Positions 39,226 through 48,522 of a DNA stretch of 64,000 nucleotides are shown one piece after another. The notes beneath the pieces were generated by a model. The model was not told the origin of the DNA. It ran no database searches and saw nothing but the letters and a program-made list of their open reading frames with translations. Numbering within the stretch: position 1 is the first letter of the stretch; every line of letters starts with the position of its first letter. The DNA is from Undibacterium sp. Jales W-56. GTDB taxonomy: Bacteria > Pseudomonadota > Gammaproteobacteria > Burkholderiales > Burkholderiaceae_D. Location of the stretch: NCBI RefSeq assembly GCF_025548535.1, contig NZ_JAJLQW010000004.1, forward strand, positions 361,981 through 425,980, given 5' to 3'. Position numbers and translations under genes: made by a program.

Positions 39226-42051
39226 ATGGAATTAGCCAAGTCATTTGAGCCTGCAGAAATTGAAGCATTCTGGCGTACCGAGTGGGAGAAACGCGGATAT
39301 TTCACCGCCAGTAGCGACGCCGGCAAACCCTCGTTCAGCATCCAGTTGCCGCCGCCGAATGTGACCGGCACCCTGCATATGGGACATGCGTTCAACCAGA
39401 CGATTATGGACGGTCTGACCCGCTACTACCGTATGCGCGGCCACAACACTGCCTGGATCCCGGGCACCGACCACGCCGGCATCGCGACCCAGATCGTGGT
39501 CGAGCGCCAGCTCGATGCGCAAAAAATCTCGCGCCACGACTTGGGCCGTGAAAAATTCCTGGAAAAAGTCTGGGAATGGAAAGAAAAATCCGGCTCCACG
39601 ATCACCGGCCAGATGCGCCGCATGGGTGCCTCCGCCGACTGGCAGCGTGAATACTTCACGATGGATGCGCCACGCTCCCAGGTCGTGACCGAAGTTTTCG
39701 TGCGCCTGGTCGAGCAAGGCCTGATCTATCGCGGCAAACGCCTGGTGAACTGGGACCCGGTGCTCGGTACCGCGGTGTCCGATCTGGAAGTGGTTTCGGA
39801 AGAAGAAGACGGTTCGATGTGGTACATCCATTATCCGCTGGCCGACGGCAGCGGACATCTGACAGTCGCCACTACACGGCCGGAAACCATGCTGGGCGAC
39901 GTTGCGGTCGCGGTCGATCCGACCGACGAGCGTTATGCCCATCTGGTTGGCAAGCTGCTGAAGCTGCCGCTGTGCGATCGCGAAATCCCTGTCATCGCCG
40001 ACGACTATGTGGACAAGGAATTCGGCACCGGCTGCGTAAAAATCACGCCGGCGCATGACTTCAACGATTATGCCGTCGGTCAGCGTCATAAATTAGAAAT
40101 GATCAGCATCCTGACCCTGGATGCCAAGATCAATGAAAACGCACCTGCCGCTTATCAGGGCATGGATAGATTCGCCGCGCGCAAGCAAATCGTCGCCGAC
40201 CTAGATGCGCAAGGCTTGCTCGAATCCGTCAAGCCGCACAAACTCATGGTGCCGCGCGGTGACCGTACCAATGTCGTGATCGAACCGATGCTGACCGACC
40301 AGTGGTTCATGGCGATGAGCAAGCCAGCGCCGGAGGGCACGCACTTCCCCGGCAAATCGATTGCCGAAGTCGCGCTGGAAAAAGTCGCAAGCGGTGAAAT
40401 CAAGTTCGTACCGGAAAACTGGAATACGACTTACAACCAATGGCTGAACAATATCCAGGACTGGTGCATCTCGCGCCAGCTCTGGTGGGGTCATCAGATC
40501 CCGGCATGGTACGGCGACAATGGCGAAATTTTCGTCGCCCGCAATGAAGGCGAGGCAAAAGCCAAAGCCGCTGCGGCAAACTATACCGGCGCACTGAAGC
40601 GTGACGACGACGTACTCGATACCTGGTTCTCGTCTGCGCTAGTACCATTTTCGACGATGGGCTGGCCGGAACAAACCAAAGATATGGAGATGTTCTTGCC
40701 GTCATCGGTCCTGGTGACCGGCTTCGATATCATCTTTTTCTGGGTCGCGCGCATGGTCATGATGACTGCGCACTTCACCGGTAAAGTGCCGTTCCACACC
40801 GTGTACGTGCATGGCCTGGTGCGCGATTCCAGCGGTCAGAAAATGTCTAAATCGAAAGGCAATACGCTCGATCCTATCGATCTGATCGATGGCATCAGCG
40901 TCGATGATCTGGTCGCCAAGCGCACCATAGGCTTGATGAATCCCAAGCAAGCCACCGCGATTGAAAAAGCCACGCGCAAGGAATTTGCCGACGGCGTACC
41001 GGCCTACGGCACCGATGCTTTGCGCTTCACCATGGCCAGCTACGCCTCACTCGGACGCAACATCAATTTCGATCTGGGTCGCTGCGAAGGCTATCGCAAT
41101 TTCTGCAATAAATTATGGAATGCCACGCGCTTCGTGCTGATGAATACCGAAGGCAAGGATTGCGGTTTTGGCGCGGACGTGAGCGCTGCCGATCTCGATT
41201 ATTCACCCGCCGACAAATGGATCATCTCTGCCCTGCAACATGCGGAAGCAGACATCGAAAAGGGTTTCAGCGACTATCGCTTCGACAACATCGCATCGGC
41301 CATCTATAAGTTCGTCTGGGATGAATATTGCGACTGGTATCTGGAAGTCGCGAAGGTCCAGGTGCAGCACGGCAGCGAAGCGCAACAGCGCGCAACCCGC
41401 CGCACTTTATTGCGCGTGCTCGAAGCAATATTACGCCTGGCCCATCCGGTGATCCCGTTTGTGACCGAAGCCCTGTGGCAAACCGTAGCGCCACTGGCAG
41501 GCAAGCAACTGGATGCGGCCGGCGACTCCATCATGCGCCAGGCTTATCCGTTGGCGAATGCAGCGAATATCAATAGCGCTGCCGAGGAATGGATGAGCGC
41601 GCTGAAAGCCCTGACCGATGCTTGTCGCAATCTGCGTGGCGAAATGCAATTGTCACCGGCCCTGCGTGTACCTTTGTTATTGCAGGCAGGCAATGCGGAA
41701 GAAAAACTGCAATTGCAATCCTTCGCACCGTATCTGCAAGCATTGGCGAAACTGTCCGAAGTCCAGGTCGTCGACGCGCTGCCAGAATCCCCGGCACCGG
41801 TATCGATCGTCGGCACGGCGAAATTGATGTTGAAAGTGGAGATCGATGTCGCCGCCGAGCGCGAGCGTTTAGCTAAAGAAATCGCCAAACTCGATGCAGA
41901 AATCAGCAAGGCGCAGGCAAAGCTCAGCAATGAAAGCTTCGTCGCCCGCGCTCCTGCGCAGGTTGTCGCGCAGGAGAAGGAACGCGTGGCCAGCTTCTCG
42001 GCAACACTGGATAAAATGCGCGAGCAATTCGCCAAATTGCCGGCAACTTAG
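39226..42051 (+). CDS. valS: Valyl-tRNA synthetase
   Basis: A class I synthetase of 941 residues that charges tRNA-Val and edits threonine. The HIGH-type motif is in [18 protein letters not shown] (about 42-59), the KMSKS loop in [17 protein letters not shown] (about 540-556), and the CP1 editing domain includes [15 protein letters not shown]. The C-terminal coiled coil (about 870-935, [19 protein letters not shown]) is the ValRS tRNA-binding arm. Single gene with its own terminator at 42091. Confidence 0.98.
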   Translation: MELAKSFEPAEIEAFWRTEWEKRGYFTASSDAGKPSFSIQLPPPNVTGTLHMGHAFNQTIMDGLTRYYRMRGHNTAWIPGTDHAGIATQIVVERQLDAQKISRHDLGREKFLEKVWEWKEKSGSTITGQMRRMGASADWQREYFTMDAPRSQVVTEVFVRLVEQGLIYRGKRLVNWDPVLGTAVSDLEVVSEEEDGSMWYIHYPLADGSGHLTVATTRPETMLGDVAVAVDPTDERYAHLVGKLLKLPLCDREIPVIADDYVDKEFGTGCVKITPAHDFNDYAVGQRHKLEMISILTLDAKINENAPAAYQGMDRFAARKQIVADLDAQGLLESVKPHKLMVPRGDRTNVVIEPMLTDQWFMAMSKPAPEGTHFPGKSIAEVALEKVASGEIKFVPENWNTTYNQWLNNIQDWCISRQLWWGHQIPAWYGDNGEIFVARNEGEAKAKAAAANYTGALKRDDDVLDTWFSSALVPFSTMGWPEQTKDMEMFLPSSVLVTGFDIIFFWVARMVMMTAHFTGKVPFHTVYVHGLVRDSSGQKMSKSKGNTLDPIDLIDGISVDDLVAKRTIGLMNPKQATAIEKATRKEFADGVPAYGTDALRFTMASYASLGRNINFDLGRCEGYRNFCNKLWNATRFVLMNTEGKDCGFGADVSAADLDYSPADKWIISALQHAEADIEKGFSDYRFDNIASAIYKFVWDEYCDWYLEVAKVQVQHGSEAQQRATRRTLLRVLEAILRLAHPVIPFVTEALWQTVAPLAGKQLDAAGDSIMRQAYPLANAANINSAAEEWMSALKALTDACRNLRGEMQLSPALRVPLLLQAGNAEEKLQLQSFAPYLQALAKLSEVQVVDALPESPAPVSIVGTAKLMLKVEIDVAAERERLAKEIAKLDAEISKAQAKLSNESFVARAPAQVVAQEKERVASFSATLDKMREQFAKLPAT

Positions 42052-42090
42052 GCAGCTAGCAGCGTCTCAATAAGCAGATTAGCGATCACA

Positions 42091-42121
42091 TCGGCAGCCA
42101 GACGGCTGCCGATTGTTTTTG
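42091..42121 (+). terminator. Terminator of valS
   Basis: TCGGCAGCC-AGAC-GGCTGCCGA (42091-42112) is a perfect 9-bp stem, followed by TTGTTTTTG. It lies 39 bp after the valS stop. Confidence 0.9.
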
Positions 42122-42251
42122 TGCCGTCTATATGTTGTGTTTTTTCGTCATTAAAGTAGAAGCTCTAATTATTTAGTACATGACAAAAAAACTGCCACGT
42201 ACAATGAATCGCAGAAATCCCCCCAATTTACCCCCTGAGGATGGAGACAAC

Positions 42252-42695
42252 ATGAACAAAAAAACGGGCATCGCCGCACTACTCCTGCTGTGCATGGCTT
42301 CACTGGCATTGGCCCAGGATACGCCGGTCGGCTTATGGAAAAATATCGATGACAAATCCGGCAAACCCAAGGCACTGATACGCATCACAGAGAACAGCGG
42401 CGAACTGATGGGCAAGATCGAAAAACTGTTTCTCGAAGGAGAAGAAGAACAAAACCCGAAATGCGACAAATGCGAAGGCGTGAATAAAAATCAGCCCATC
42501 ATTGGCATGACGATTTTGTTCGGCTTAAAAAAAGACGGCGATGAATATAGCGGCGGCCGCATCCTCGATCCCGCCAACGGCAAACTGTATCGCAGCAAAT
42601 TATCACTGACCGACAGCAATAAAAAACTCAATGTGCGTGGCTACATCGGCACACCGCTGTTCGGCCGCTCGCAAGTCTGGGTGCGCGAACAATAA
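42252..42695 (+). CDS. DUF2147 family exported protein
   Basis: A 147-residue secreted protein of the DUF2147 family, function unknown. A signal peptide (MNKKTGIAALLLLCMASLAL, cut near ALA-QD) is followed by the family opening TPVGLWKNIDDKSGKPKALI. A CxxC pair occurs in PKCDKCEG, and the C-terminal half runs GGRILDPANGKLYRSKLSL to YIGTPLFGRSQVW. The fold is thought to be a small beta-barrel. The start at 42252 has GGAG before it; the frame from 42180 adds a non-signal tail. Single gene after valS. Confidence 0.85.
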   Translation: MNKKTGIAALLLLCMASLALAQDTPVGLWKNIDDKSGKPKALIRITENSGELMGKIEKLFLEGEEEQNPKCDKCEGVNKNQPIIGMTILFGLKKDGDEYSGGRILDPANGKLYRSKLSLTDSNKKLNVRGYIGTPLFGRSQVWVREQ

Positions 42696-42717
42696 GCAAC
42701 AGGACTACTGCACCATC

Positions 42718-42741
42718 CCCTCTCCCGCAGGCAGGAGAGGG
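42718..42741. repeat. CCCTCTCC hairpin, common interspersed type
   Basis: CCCTCTCC and GGAGAGGG pair across CGCAGGCA. It lies 22 bp after the DUF2147 stop without a T-run. Similar CCCTCTCCCGCAGGC strings are frequent in proteobacterial intergenic DNA. Confidence 0.6.
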
Positions 42742-42759
42742 AGCTGTCACTACTTTTTC

Positions 42760-42841
42760 AGTCCTATTTAAAAACGCATGCGCAATACGAATGCGCGCTC
42801 TGCGTCAAACAATTTTCCTCGTTTTACGTAAGTCCTATTTA
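42760..42841. repeat. Direct repeat AGTCCTATTTA flanking a 60-bp segment
   Basis: AGTCCTATTTA occurs at 42760-42770 and 42831-42841, just before the end of the convergent DUF3025 gene. The second copy is preceded by GTTTTACGTA, a string almost repeated at 11676-11690. Confidence 0.55.
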
Positions 42842-42842
42842 T

Positions 42843-43655
42843 TTAACCCTGGCGTTTAGACCGAAACACCTTCGTATCCTGATAAAACTCGTCATCCTGA
42901 TGCTGCCACCACCCCGGAATCCCCAACACAGGCAGCGGCGTGTAATCGGCGGTGCTTAGACTGCCTTCGTTTAAACGCATTGCGACTTCCCGGTCCAGCC
43001 ACGAGCGTTTTTGATCTTCGCCTGCTGCGAAAAAATGGGCCTCGGCACGCACGACGAAACTATGTGCCGTGATCGCTTTATACGGATTGACCAATTTCTC
43101 CATCAGCGCATGACCGAATACCCAGACCTCGGCTCGCTGGCCGAATAAGGCACGTTGCCGGATGAATGCCTGTTGCCACTCATGGGCGCGTAATGCCGCG
43201 ATCAGGGCGTCGCCCTGATCCGAATTTTCAACCACCAGCAAGGCCGCATTCTCATCAAAAATCGTTGCCGCATCGCGCGCCGGGCCGCGTGATTTGCCTA
43301 TGCCGTGCAAGGCAATTTGCGCAGCCTGCATGGCGTTCAACTGACGCTTAATTCTGGGGAAAGTCAGCCAGACCAGCGCATTAAAAAAATCGTGCAGATT
43401 CTCGCGGGTCGGTACCTGTCCAGACTCATTGATGAAGATCTCATAGGCCACGCCTTCAGGCAAACATGCTTGCGCGACAAAGGATATCGTTTGCTGATGC
43501 TGATTCTGCAAGGACTGCGCCTGGGCGCTTTGATTCAGATGGGCGCGCCAGTCTGGCGCTGCCAGCAAGGCCAGCGCGGCTGGGCGCACCGCGGCATACC
43601 AGGCGTGCGACCAGTCGATGCCGGCATAAAATCGTATCGATGCTTCAGGTATCAT
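42843..43655 (-). CDS. DUF3025 family protein
   Basis: A roughly 270-residue cytosolic protein of the DUF3025 family, function unknown, widespread in betaproteobacteria. Recognisable stretches are VAYEIFINESGQVPTRENLH, DFFNALVWLTFPRIKRQLNA and LLVVENSDQGDAL, with FGHALMEKLVNPYKAITAH further on. It is leftward and lies downstream of pyrC, a pairing I recall from related genomes. The frame begins with TTG at 43676, but ATG 43655 (MIPEASIRFYAGIDW) is a more normal start. Ribosome sites are weak for both. Confidence 0.85.
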   Translation of the reverse strand: MIPEASIRFYAGIDWSHAWYAAVRPAALALLAAPDWRAHLNQSAQAQSLQNQHQQTISFVAQACLPEGVAYEIFINESGQVPTRENLHDFFNALVWLTFPRIKRQLNAMQAAQIALHGIGKSRGPARDAATIFDENAALLVVENSDQGDALIAALRAHEWQQAFIRQRALFGQRAEVWVFGHALMEKLVNPYKAITAHSFVVRAEAHFFAAGEDQKRSWLDREVAMRLNEGSLSTADYTPLPVLGIPGWWQHQDDEFYQDTKVFRSKRQG

Positions 43656-43696
43656 GTTCCCAAGTGCGCGGACCAAGGTTCACCATGTGAATGCGG

Positions 43697-44809
43697 TCAG
43701 GCTTGCGGCGCGTCAGCCGCTTGCATTTTCCAGTGGATAGTTTCGCCGCCATTCAATGGGACGATGGTGGTATCGACGAACGGCAATTCGGCGGGCAGGG
43801 TCCAGTCTTCGCGCATCAATCTGATGCTGCCGGTATTGCGTGGCAATTGGTAAAAATCAGGGCCGTTGAAGCTGGCGAAGGCTTCGAGTTTATCCAGCGC
43901 GCCGGCCTGATCGAAGGCTTCGGCGTACAGCTCCATCGCGTGCAGCGCCGTGTAGCAACCGGCGCAACCGCAGGCATGCTCTTTCAACCCCTTGGCATGC
44001 GGTGCAGAATCGGTGCCGAGGAAAAACCGCGGGCTGCCTGAGGTGGCCGCCTTCAGCAAAGACAGGCGGTGCGTCTCGCGCTTCAGCACCGGCAGGCAGT
44101 AGTAATGCGGACGAATCCCGCCTTTAAAAATCTCATTGCGGTTGTACAGCAAATGATGTGCGGTAATCGTGGCGGCAATCGGCCCTGCTGCGCTGGCGAC
44201 GTAGTGCGCAGCCTCGGTCGTGGTGATGTGCTCGAACACGACTTTCAGCTCAGGCATATCGCGGCGCAGCGGTTGCAATACGCGGTCGATGAAGACGGCC
44301 TCGCGATCGAATAAATCAATCTCAGGATTCGTCACTTCGCCATGCACCAGAAACGGCATGCCGACTTCTTGCATCGTTTCCAAGGTCTTATAGCATTTAG
44401 TCAGATCGGTCACGCCGGCATCCGAATTGGTGGTGGCGCCCGCTGGATACAGCTTGACCGCATGGACAAAACCACTGTCCCTGGCGCGGTGGATTTCATC
44501 GGATGGCGTGTTATCGGTCAGGTACAAGGTCATCAGCGGCTCGAACTGCATGCCCGCCGGCAGTGCTGCAAGAATACGCTGGCGATAGGCGGCGGCCTGC
44601 TCCGTCGTGGTTACAGGCGGCTTCAGATTCGGCATCACAATGGCGCGTGCGAATTGGCGTGCGGTGTCAGGTAATACGCTGGCGAGTGCGGCACCATCGC
44701 GCAAGTGCAAATGCCAATCGTCGGGACGAGTGATGGTGATCTGCTGCGGGCGTGGTGAAGTGCGCTGTTCTGTACTGCGGGAGGTTGGCTGGGGAATCGG
44801 GGAAGTCAT
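43697..44809 (-). CDS. pyrC: Dihydroorotase
   Basis: A zinc amidohydrolase that closes carbamoyl-aspartate to dihydroorotate in pyrimidine synthesis. The product is about 370 residues. Visible: the first metal site [15 protein letters not shown] (HxH), the carbamylated lysine region [41 protein letters not shown] and [20 protein letters not shown]. It is of the short PyrC class I/E. coli type with a longer N-terminal tail than usual (about 25 residues before the barrel). ATG 44809 is preferred over the TTG at 44827. Repeat copy A lies 66 bp upstream, in the promoter region. Confidence 0.95.
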   Translation of the reverse strand: MTSPIPQPTSRSTEQRTSPRPQQITITRPDDWHLHLRDGAALASVLPDTARQFARAIVMPNLKPPVTTTEQAAAYRQRILAALPAGMQFEPLMTLYLTDNTPSDEIHRARDSGFVHAVKLYPAGATTNSDAGVTDLTKCYKTLETMQEVGMPFLVHGEVTNPEIDLFDREAVFIDRVLQPLRRDMPELKVVFEHITTTEAAHYVASAAGPIAATITAHHLLYNRNEIFKGGIRPHYYCLPVLKRETHRLSLLKAATSGSPRFFLGTDSAPHAKGLKEHACGCAGCYTALHAMELYAEAFDQAGALDKLEAFASFNGPDFYQLPRNTGSIRLMREDWTLPAELPFVDTTIVPLNGGETIHWKMQAADAPQA

Positions 44810-44874
44810 GGCGGCTCGCTTTTTCAAGTAGCCGTCATTTTACCTTTTTTGCCTCAGCATCTATACGATGATAG

Positions 44875-44955
44875 ATACTCTAACCCTGTATATTTTTAAT
44901 CCGCAGATAAAACCTGCGGTATTTGGCATGTTTTATCTAAAAACAGGGGGAGTAT
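44875..44955 (+). repeat. 81-bp dispersed element, copy A
   Basis: Blocks on the plus strand: ATACTC (44875-44880), GTATATTTTTAAT (44888-44900), TGCGG (44915-44919) and GGGGAGTAT (44947-44955). Inside, CCGCAG-ATAAAAC-CTGCGG (44901-44919) forms a perfect hairpin. The ends ATACTC and GAGTAT are inverted. It lies between gltL and pyrC, both leftward. Confidence 0.85.
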
Positions 44956-45021
44956 ATTGATTCACTATATGAAACTGCTCGCCTCAGCCTCGCCAATTGC
45001 TGACCAGGCCGAAGGCAAAAT

Positions 45022-45747
45022 TTAGTGAATGATCTTGGCGAGGAAGTCGCGCGCGCGCTCAGAACGTGCGGCGTTGAAGAACTCTTCCTTGGCGCAGTCT
45101 TCCACGATCAGACCTTTATCCATGAACACGATACGGTTCGCGACTTTTTTCGCGAAACCCATTTCATGCGTGACCACCATCATGGTCATGCCTTCTTGCG
45201 CCAGGCCGACCATGACGTCCAGCACTTCATTGATCATTTCCGGGTCGAGTGCCGAGGTAGGTTCATCGAACAGCATGGCAATCGGGTCCATCGACAGCGC
45301 GCGGGCGATTGCCACACGTTGCTGCTGACCGCCGGACAGCTGGCCGGGAAACTTATCTTTGTGCGCCAGCAGGCCGACTCGATCGAGATATTTCAAGCCT
45401 TTTTCAGTGGCTTCGTCTTCGCTGCGACCCAGCACTTTGACCTGCCCGATGGTCAGATTCTGGCGTATCGACAGATGCGGAAACAGCTCAAAATTCTGGA
45501 ACACCATGCCGATACGCGCACGCAGTTTCGACAAATTGGTTTGCGGATCGCCGACAGATACGCCCTCGACGGTGATCTCGCCTTTTTGAAACGGCTCCAG
45601 ACCATTGACTGTTTTAATCAAGGTCGATTTACCTGAGCCGGACGGGCCGCATACGACCACGACTTCGCCCTTGGATACCTGTGTAGTGCAATCGGTCAAT
45701 ACCTGGAATTGACCGTACCATTTGCTGACATTATTTAATTTAATCAT
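45022..45747 (-). CDS. gltL: Glutamate/aspartate ABC transporter ATP-binding protein
   Basis: The ATPase that powers acidic amino acid uptake through GltJK. The product has 241 residues. Walker A is GPSGSGKSTLIK, the Q-loop VFQNFELFPH, the ABC signature LSGGQQQRVAIARAL, Walker B AMLFDEPTSALDPE and the H-loop MMVVTHEMGFA. All are those of the polar amino acid (PAAT) class. GGAG sits 6 nt before ATG 45747; 16 extra codons upstream are not family-like. Last gene of the leftward gltIJKL cluster. Confidence 0.94.
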   Translation of the reverse strand: MIKLNNVSKWYGQFQVLTDCTTQVSKGEVVVVCGPSGSGKSTLIKTVNGLEPFQKGEITVEGVSVGDPQTNLSKLRARIGMVFQNFELFPHLSIRQNLTIGQVKVLGRSEDEATEKGLKYLDRVGLLAHKDKFPGQLSGGQQQRVAIARALSMDPIAMLFDEPTSALDPEMINEVLDVMVGLAQEGMTMMVVTHEMGFAKKVANRIVFMDKGLIVEDCAKEEFFNAARSERARDFLAKIIH

Positions 45748-45835
45748 TCTAATCTCCGACGCACCCGCAATGCAGATCACGGGCACCTTTCTCAAATGTG
45801 TTAACTAGTAGCTGATGGACTATGCCGCAATCTCT

Positions 45836-46528
45836 TTATCGGATAATCGCAAATTTGGTTTGCAGTTTCTTCACCAATGAAGACAGTGCAAAACACAAAA
45901 TGAAATACACGACAGCGACGAACGAATACATCTCGACCAGACGTCCGTCACGCTGCGCAACCTTGGATGCGGCGCCGACGAAGTCGGTAATCGACAACAC
46001 GTACACCAGCGACACGTCCTGGAACAAGACGATGGTTTGGGTCAGCAACACCGGGATCATATTGCGGAAAGCCTGCGGCAAGACAATATTGCCCATGGTT
46101 TGCCAATAATTCATGCCGATCGCATAACCCGCCCAGATCTGTCCGCGTGGAATCGACTGGATGCCGGAGCGCATGATTTCGCAATAGTAAGCCGCCTCAA
46201 ACATGACGAAGGTAATCAGGCAGGATGAGAAAGCGCCGACTTGCACCGGCTCATTGGCACCGATGATCCAGGCACCGATATACGGCACCAGAAAGTAGAA
46301 CCAAAAGATCACCAATACCAGCGGGATGGAACGCATCAGATTGACATAGGTGGTCGCAAATACTTTGATCGCCTTGATACTCGACAAACGCATCATTGCC
46401 AGCAAAGTACCGAGGATAATGCCGCCTGTCATCGCCAGGAAAGTCAGCTCCAGAGTGAACGACATACCCGTCTTGAACAGGTATACCCACGAGCGCTGGA
46501 TGACATCAAAATCGAAACTGTTAAACAT
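45836..46528 (-). CDS. gltK: Glutamate/aspartate ABC transporter permease GltK
   Basis: A 230-residue inner-membrane permease of the PAAT class that pairs with GltJ. The N-terminal segment FTLELTFLAMTGGIILGTLL, the motif LMRSIPLVLVIFWFYFLVP and the EAA loop region EIMRSGIQSIPRGQIWAGYAIG are clear; about five membrane helices are expected. It starts 2 bp after the gltJ stop and uses GGAGG inside the gltJ end as ribosome site, so the two permeases are made together. gltL follows 88 bp on. Confidence 0.94.
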   Translation of the reverse strand: MFNSFDFDVIQRSWVYLFKTGMSFTLELTFLAMTGGIILGTLLAMMRLSSIKAIKVFATTYVNLMRSIPLVLVIFWFYFLVPYIGAWIIGANEPVQVGAFSSCLITFVMFEAAYYCEIMRSGIQSIPRGQIWAGYAIGMNYWQTMGNIVLPQAFRNMIPVLLTQTIVLFQDVSLVYVLSITDFVGAASKVAQRDGRLVEMYSFVAVVYFILCFALSSLVKKLQTKFAIIR

Positions 46529-46530
46529 GA

Positions 46531-47283
46531 TTAATGTCCTCCCGCATTCGCAGAACCTGAGGTGATAAAGCCCGGCACGGTGAGCTTTTTCTCAAGCACA
46601 TTCGACAGCACAATCGCAATCACCGATACCATCAGATAGATCAGGGTTGCTGCGGTAAATGCCTCGAATACCTGGAAAGAGAATTCCTGCATGGAACGCG
46701 CACTCGCGGTTAATTCCATCAGACCGATGGTCAAGGCGACCGAACTGTTTTTGATAATCGCCGCCAATTCATTGGTCAGCGCCGGAATGATGATGCGGAA
46801 CGCCATCGGCAACAGCACATAGCGATAGGTCTGCGGCAAGGTTAAGCCCAAGGCGGTACCCGCCATCTTCTGGCCGCGCGGCAAGGCATTGATCCCTGCC
46901 GACACCTGCACCGCAACCCGCGCCGAGGTAAAGAAGCCCAGGCTTAATACGGCCGTGATAAAAGGCGCATTCGGCATAGATTTCAGCCAGGAGCCGATAC
47001 TCTCCGGCACCAGCTCCGGCATTACGAAATACCATAAAAACATTTGTACCAGCAACGGTATGTTCCTGAATAATTCGACATAGCCGTTCGCCAGACGGGC
47101 CGCCCATTTATTCGGTGCGGTACGGATGGTACCGATCACCGCGCCCAATACCAGGGCAATGATCCACGCTAATCCGGCAGTTGCTAACGTCCACAGCAAG
47201 CCAGAAACCAGCGCATCCAGATAGGTGCCGCCGCCATCAGGCGCCGTCTCCCAAAAGATATTCCAATTCCAGTTGTAATTCAT
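46531..47283 (-). CDS. gltJ: Glutamate/aspartate ABC transporter permease GltJ
   Basis: The second PAAT-class permease, about 250 residues. It opens MNYNWNWNIFWETAPDGGGT, has the helix LLWTLATAGLAWIIALVLGAVIG, the motif ELFRNIPLLVQMFLWYFVMPELVP and the EAA loop VQVSAGINALPRGQKMAGTALG. ATG 47283 (AAAGGG upstream) is preferred over ATG 47304. A terminator-like hairpin lies between gltI and this gene, which would let the binding protein be made in excess over the membrane parts. Confidence 0.93.
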   Translation of the reverse strand: MNYNWNWNIFWETAPDGGGTYLDALVSGLLWTLATAGLAWIIALVLGAVIGTIRTAPNKWAARLANGYVELFRNIPLLVQMFLWYFVMPELVPESIGSWLKSMPNAPFITAVLSLGFFTSARVAVQVSAGINALPRGQKMAGTALGLTLPQTYRYVLLPMAFRIIIPALTNELAAIIKNSSVALTIGLMELTASARSMQEFSFQVFEAFTAATLIYLMVSVIAIVLSNVLEKKLTVPGFITSGSANAGGH

Positions 47284-47340
47284 CTCCGACCCTTTACTCG
47301 ACATCCATACGCATTGCCTGCATCGCAGCCTGTTGCTGAC

Positions 47341-47372
47341 AATTTAAACAAAACGGGAGGCGTGCCTCCCGT
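47341..47372 (-). terminator. Intercistronic hairpin between gltI and gltJ
   Basis: ACGGGAGGC-GT... pairs with GCCTCCCGT (47353-47361 with 47364-47372, 2-nt loop in DNA form), followed on the minus strand by TTTTGTTTAAATT. It is probably a partial terminator or 3' stabiliser that lowers expression of gltJKL relative to gltI. Confidence 0.7.
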
Positions 47373-47406
47373 TGTGCGCTGGCTTATTTCAATTTTTTTT
47401 AATTGC

Positions 47407-48354
47407 TTATTTTTTCTTTTTCAATACGGCTTTTTGCGCTTCCGGTACTGCTGCATAAGCAGACGGCTCGCCAGAATCGGTAGGCTTGGCGACGACTGCT
47501 TTAAATTGCTCAGACATAGGCCAGTTCAACGCGATGCCTTTTGGCGGAATCGGCTGCAAGAACCATTTGTGGTAGATGCGGTTGATATCGCCGGAGGTCA
47601 AGACATTGGAGATCGCCTTATCCACCGCGGCCTTGAAAGCAGGATCGTCCTTACGCAGCATGATGCCGTATGGCTCAACGGACAAAGCTTCTTTGCTGAT
47701 CTCGTAATCGGCTGGCGATTTGGAATTGGCAGCGAGCGAAGCAAGCAAAATATCATCCATCACGAAAGCGACCGCACGGCCGGTTTCTACCATCAGGAAG
47801 GCTTCTGCATGATCTTTGGCAGGCAGGATATTGATGCCCAGATTTTGATCGGCATTGAGTGTCGTCAATTGTTTCAGGTTCGAAGTGCCCGAGGTAGAAA
47901 CAACGGATTTACCTTTCAGATCGGCCAAGGTTTTTACATTCGACGATTTTTTGGACAGCATGCGATTGGCAGTCACAAACGTGGTCGGCGCAAACGAAAC
48001 TTGCTTTTGGCGCTCCATATTATTGGTGGTAGAACCGCATTCCAGATCCACGGTGCCGTTCGCCATCAGCGGGATACGGGTGGCCGACGTTACCGGGTTT
48101 AATTTCACATTCAAGCTGGTCAGGCCCAATTGTTTTTGCACCGCAGTGACGATCTTCATGCACAGGTCGATGGAATAACCCTGATACGATTGCTTGTCGT
48201 CGAGGTAGGAAAATGGAATCGAAGAATCGCGCACACCGAGTGTGATCGTGCCAGTTTCTTTAATCTTTTTCAGTGTGCCGGTTTCTTGCGCCTGTGCTGC
48301 ACCGGCAATCACTCCGGCAGCGATCAGGAAAGCGAACATATTTGTTAATTTCAT
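47407..48354 (-). CDS. gltI: Glutamate/aspartate ABC transporter substrate-binding protein
   Basis: A periplasmic binding protein of 315 residues delivering glutamate or aspartate to GltJK. A signal peptide MKLTNMFAFLIAAGVIAGAA(QA) precedes QETGTLKKIKETGTITLGVR. Visible PAAT motifs: IPFSYLDDKQSYQGYSIDLC, GTVDLECGSTTNN, and GDINRIYHKWFLQPIPPKG. GGAG lies before ATG 48354. It has its own leader with two TACGTA sites, and a paralogue lies directly upstream. Followed by a hairpin and then gltJKL. Confidence 0.94.
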   Translation of the reverse strand: MKLTNMFAFLIAAGVIAGAAQAQETGTLKKIKETGTITLGVRDSSIPFSYLDDKQSYQGYSIDLCMKIVTAVQKQLGLTSLNVKLNPVTSATRIPLMANGTVDLECGSTTNNMERQKQVSFAPTTFVTANRMLSKKSSNVKTLADLKGKSVVSTSGTSNLKQLTTLNADQNLGINILPAKDHAEAFLMVETGRAVAFVMDDILLASLAANSKSPADYEISKEALSVEPYGIMLRKDDPAFKAAVDKAISNVLTSGDINRIYHKWFLQPIPPKGIALNWPMSEQFKAVVAKPTDSGEPSAYAAVPEAQKAVLKKKK

Positions 48355-48453
48355 ACTATCTCCAAAAGTTACGTCAAAAGATTTAAGACAAAAAGCAACT
48401 ACTGAGTTTACCAAAATCGACCAGATGGCACTGTCTTTTTTTGGCCCGGACGA

Positions 48454-48469
48454 TACGTATAACTACGTA
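48454..48469. promoter_or_regulatory. Pair of TACGTA sites upstream of gltI
   Basis: Two self-complementary TACGTA hexamers (48454-48459, 48464-48469) are 10 bp apart, one helical turn, and about 100 bp before the gltI start. Possibly an operator; no regulator assigned. Confidence 0.3.
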
Positions 48470-48522
48470 AAAAATCGGCAAAATCGATAAATTGGCTGTT
48501 ATTTATTGATAACGACGCCTAA

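Noticed and set aside
48426..48445. TGGCAC followed by a T-run, sigma-54-like
   Set aside because: The TTGC part of the -12 element is missing, and it points to the plus strand while all neighbouring genes are leftward.
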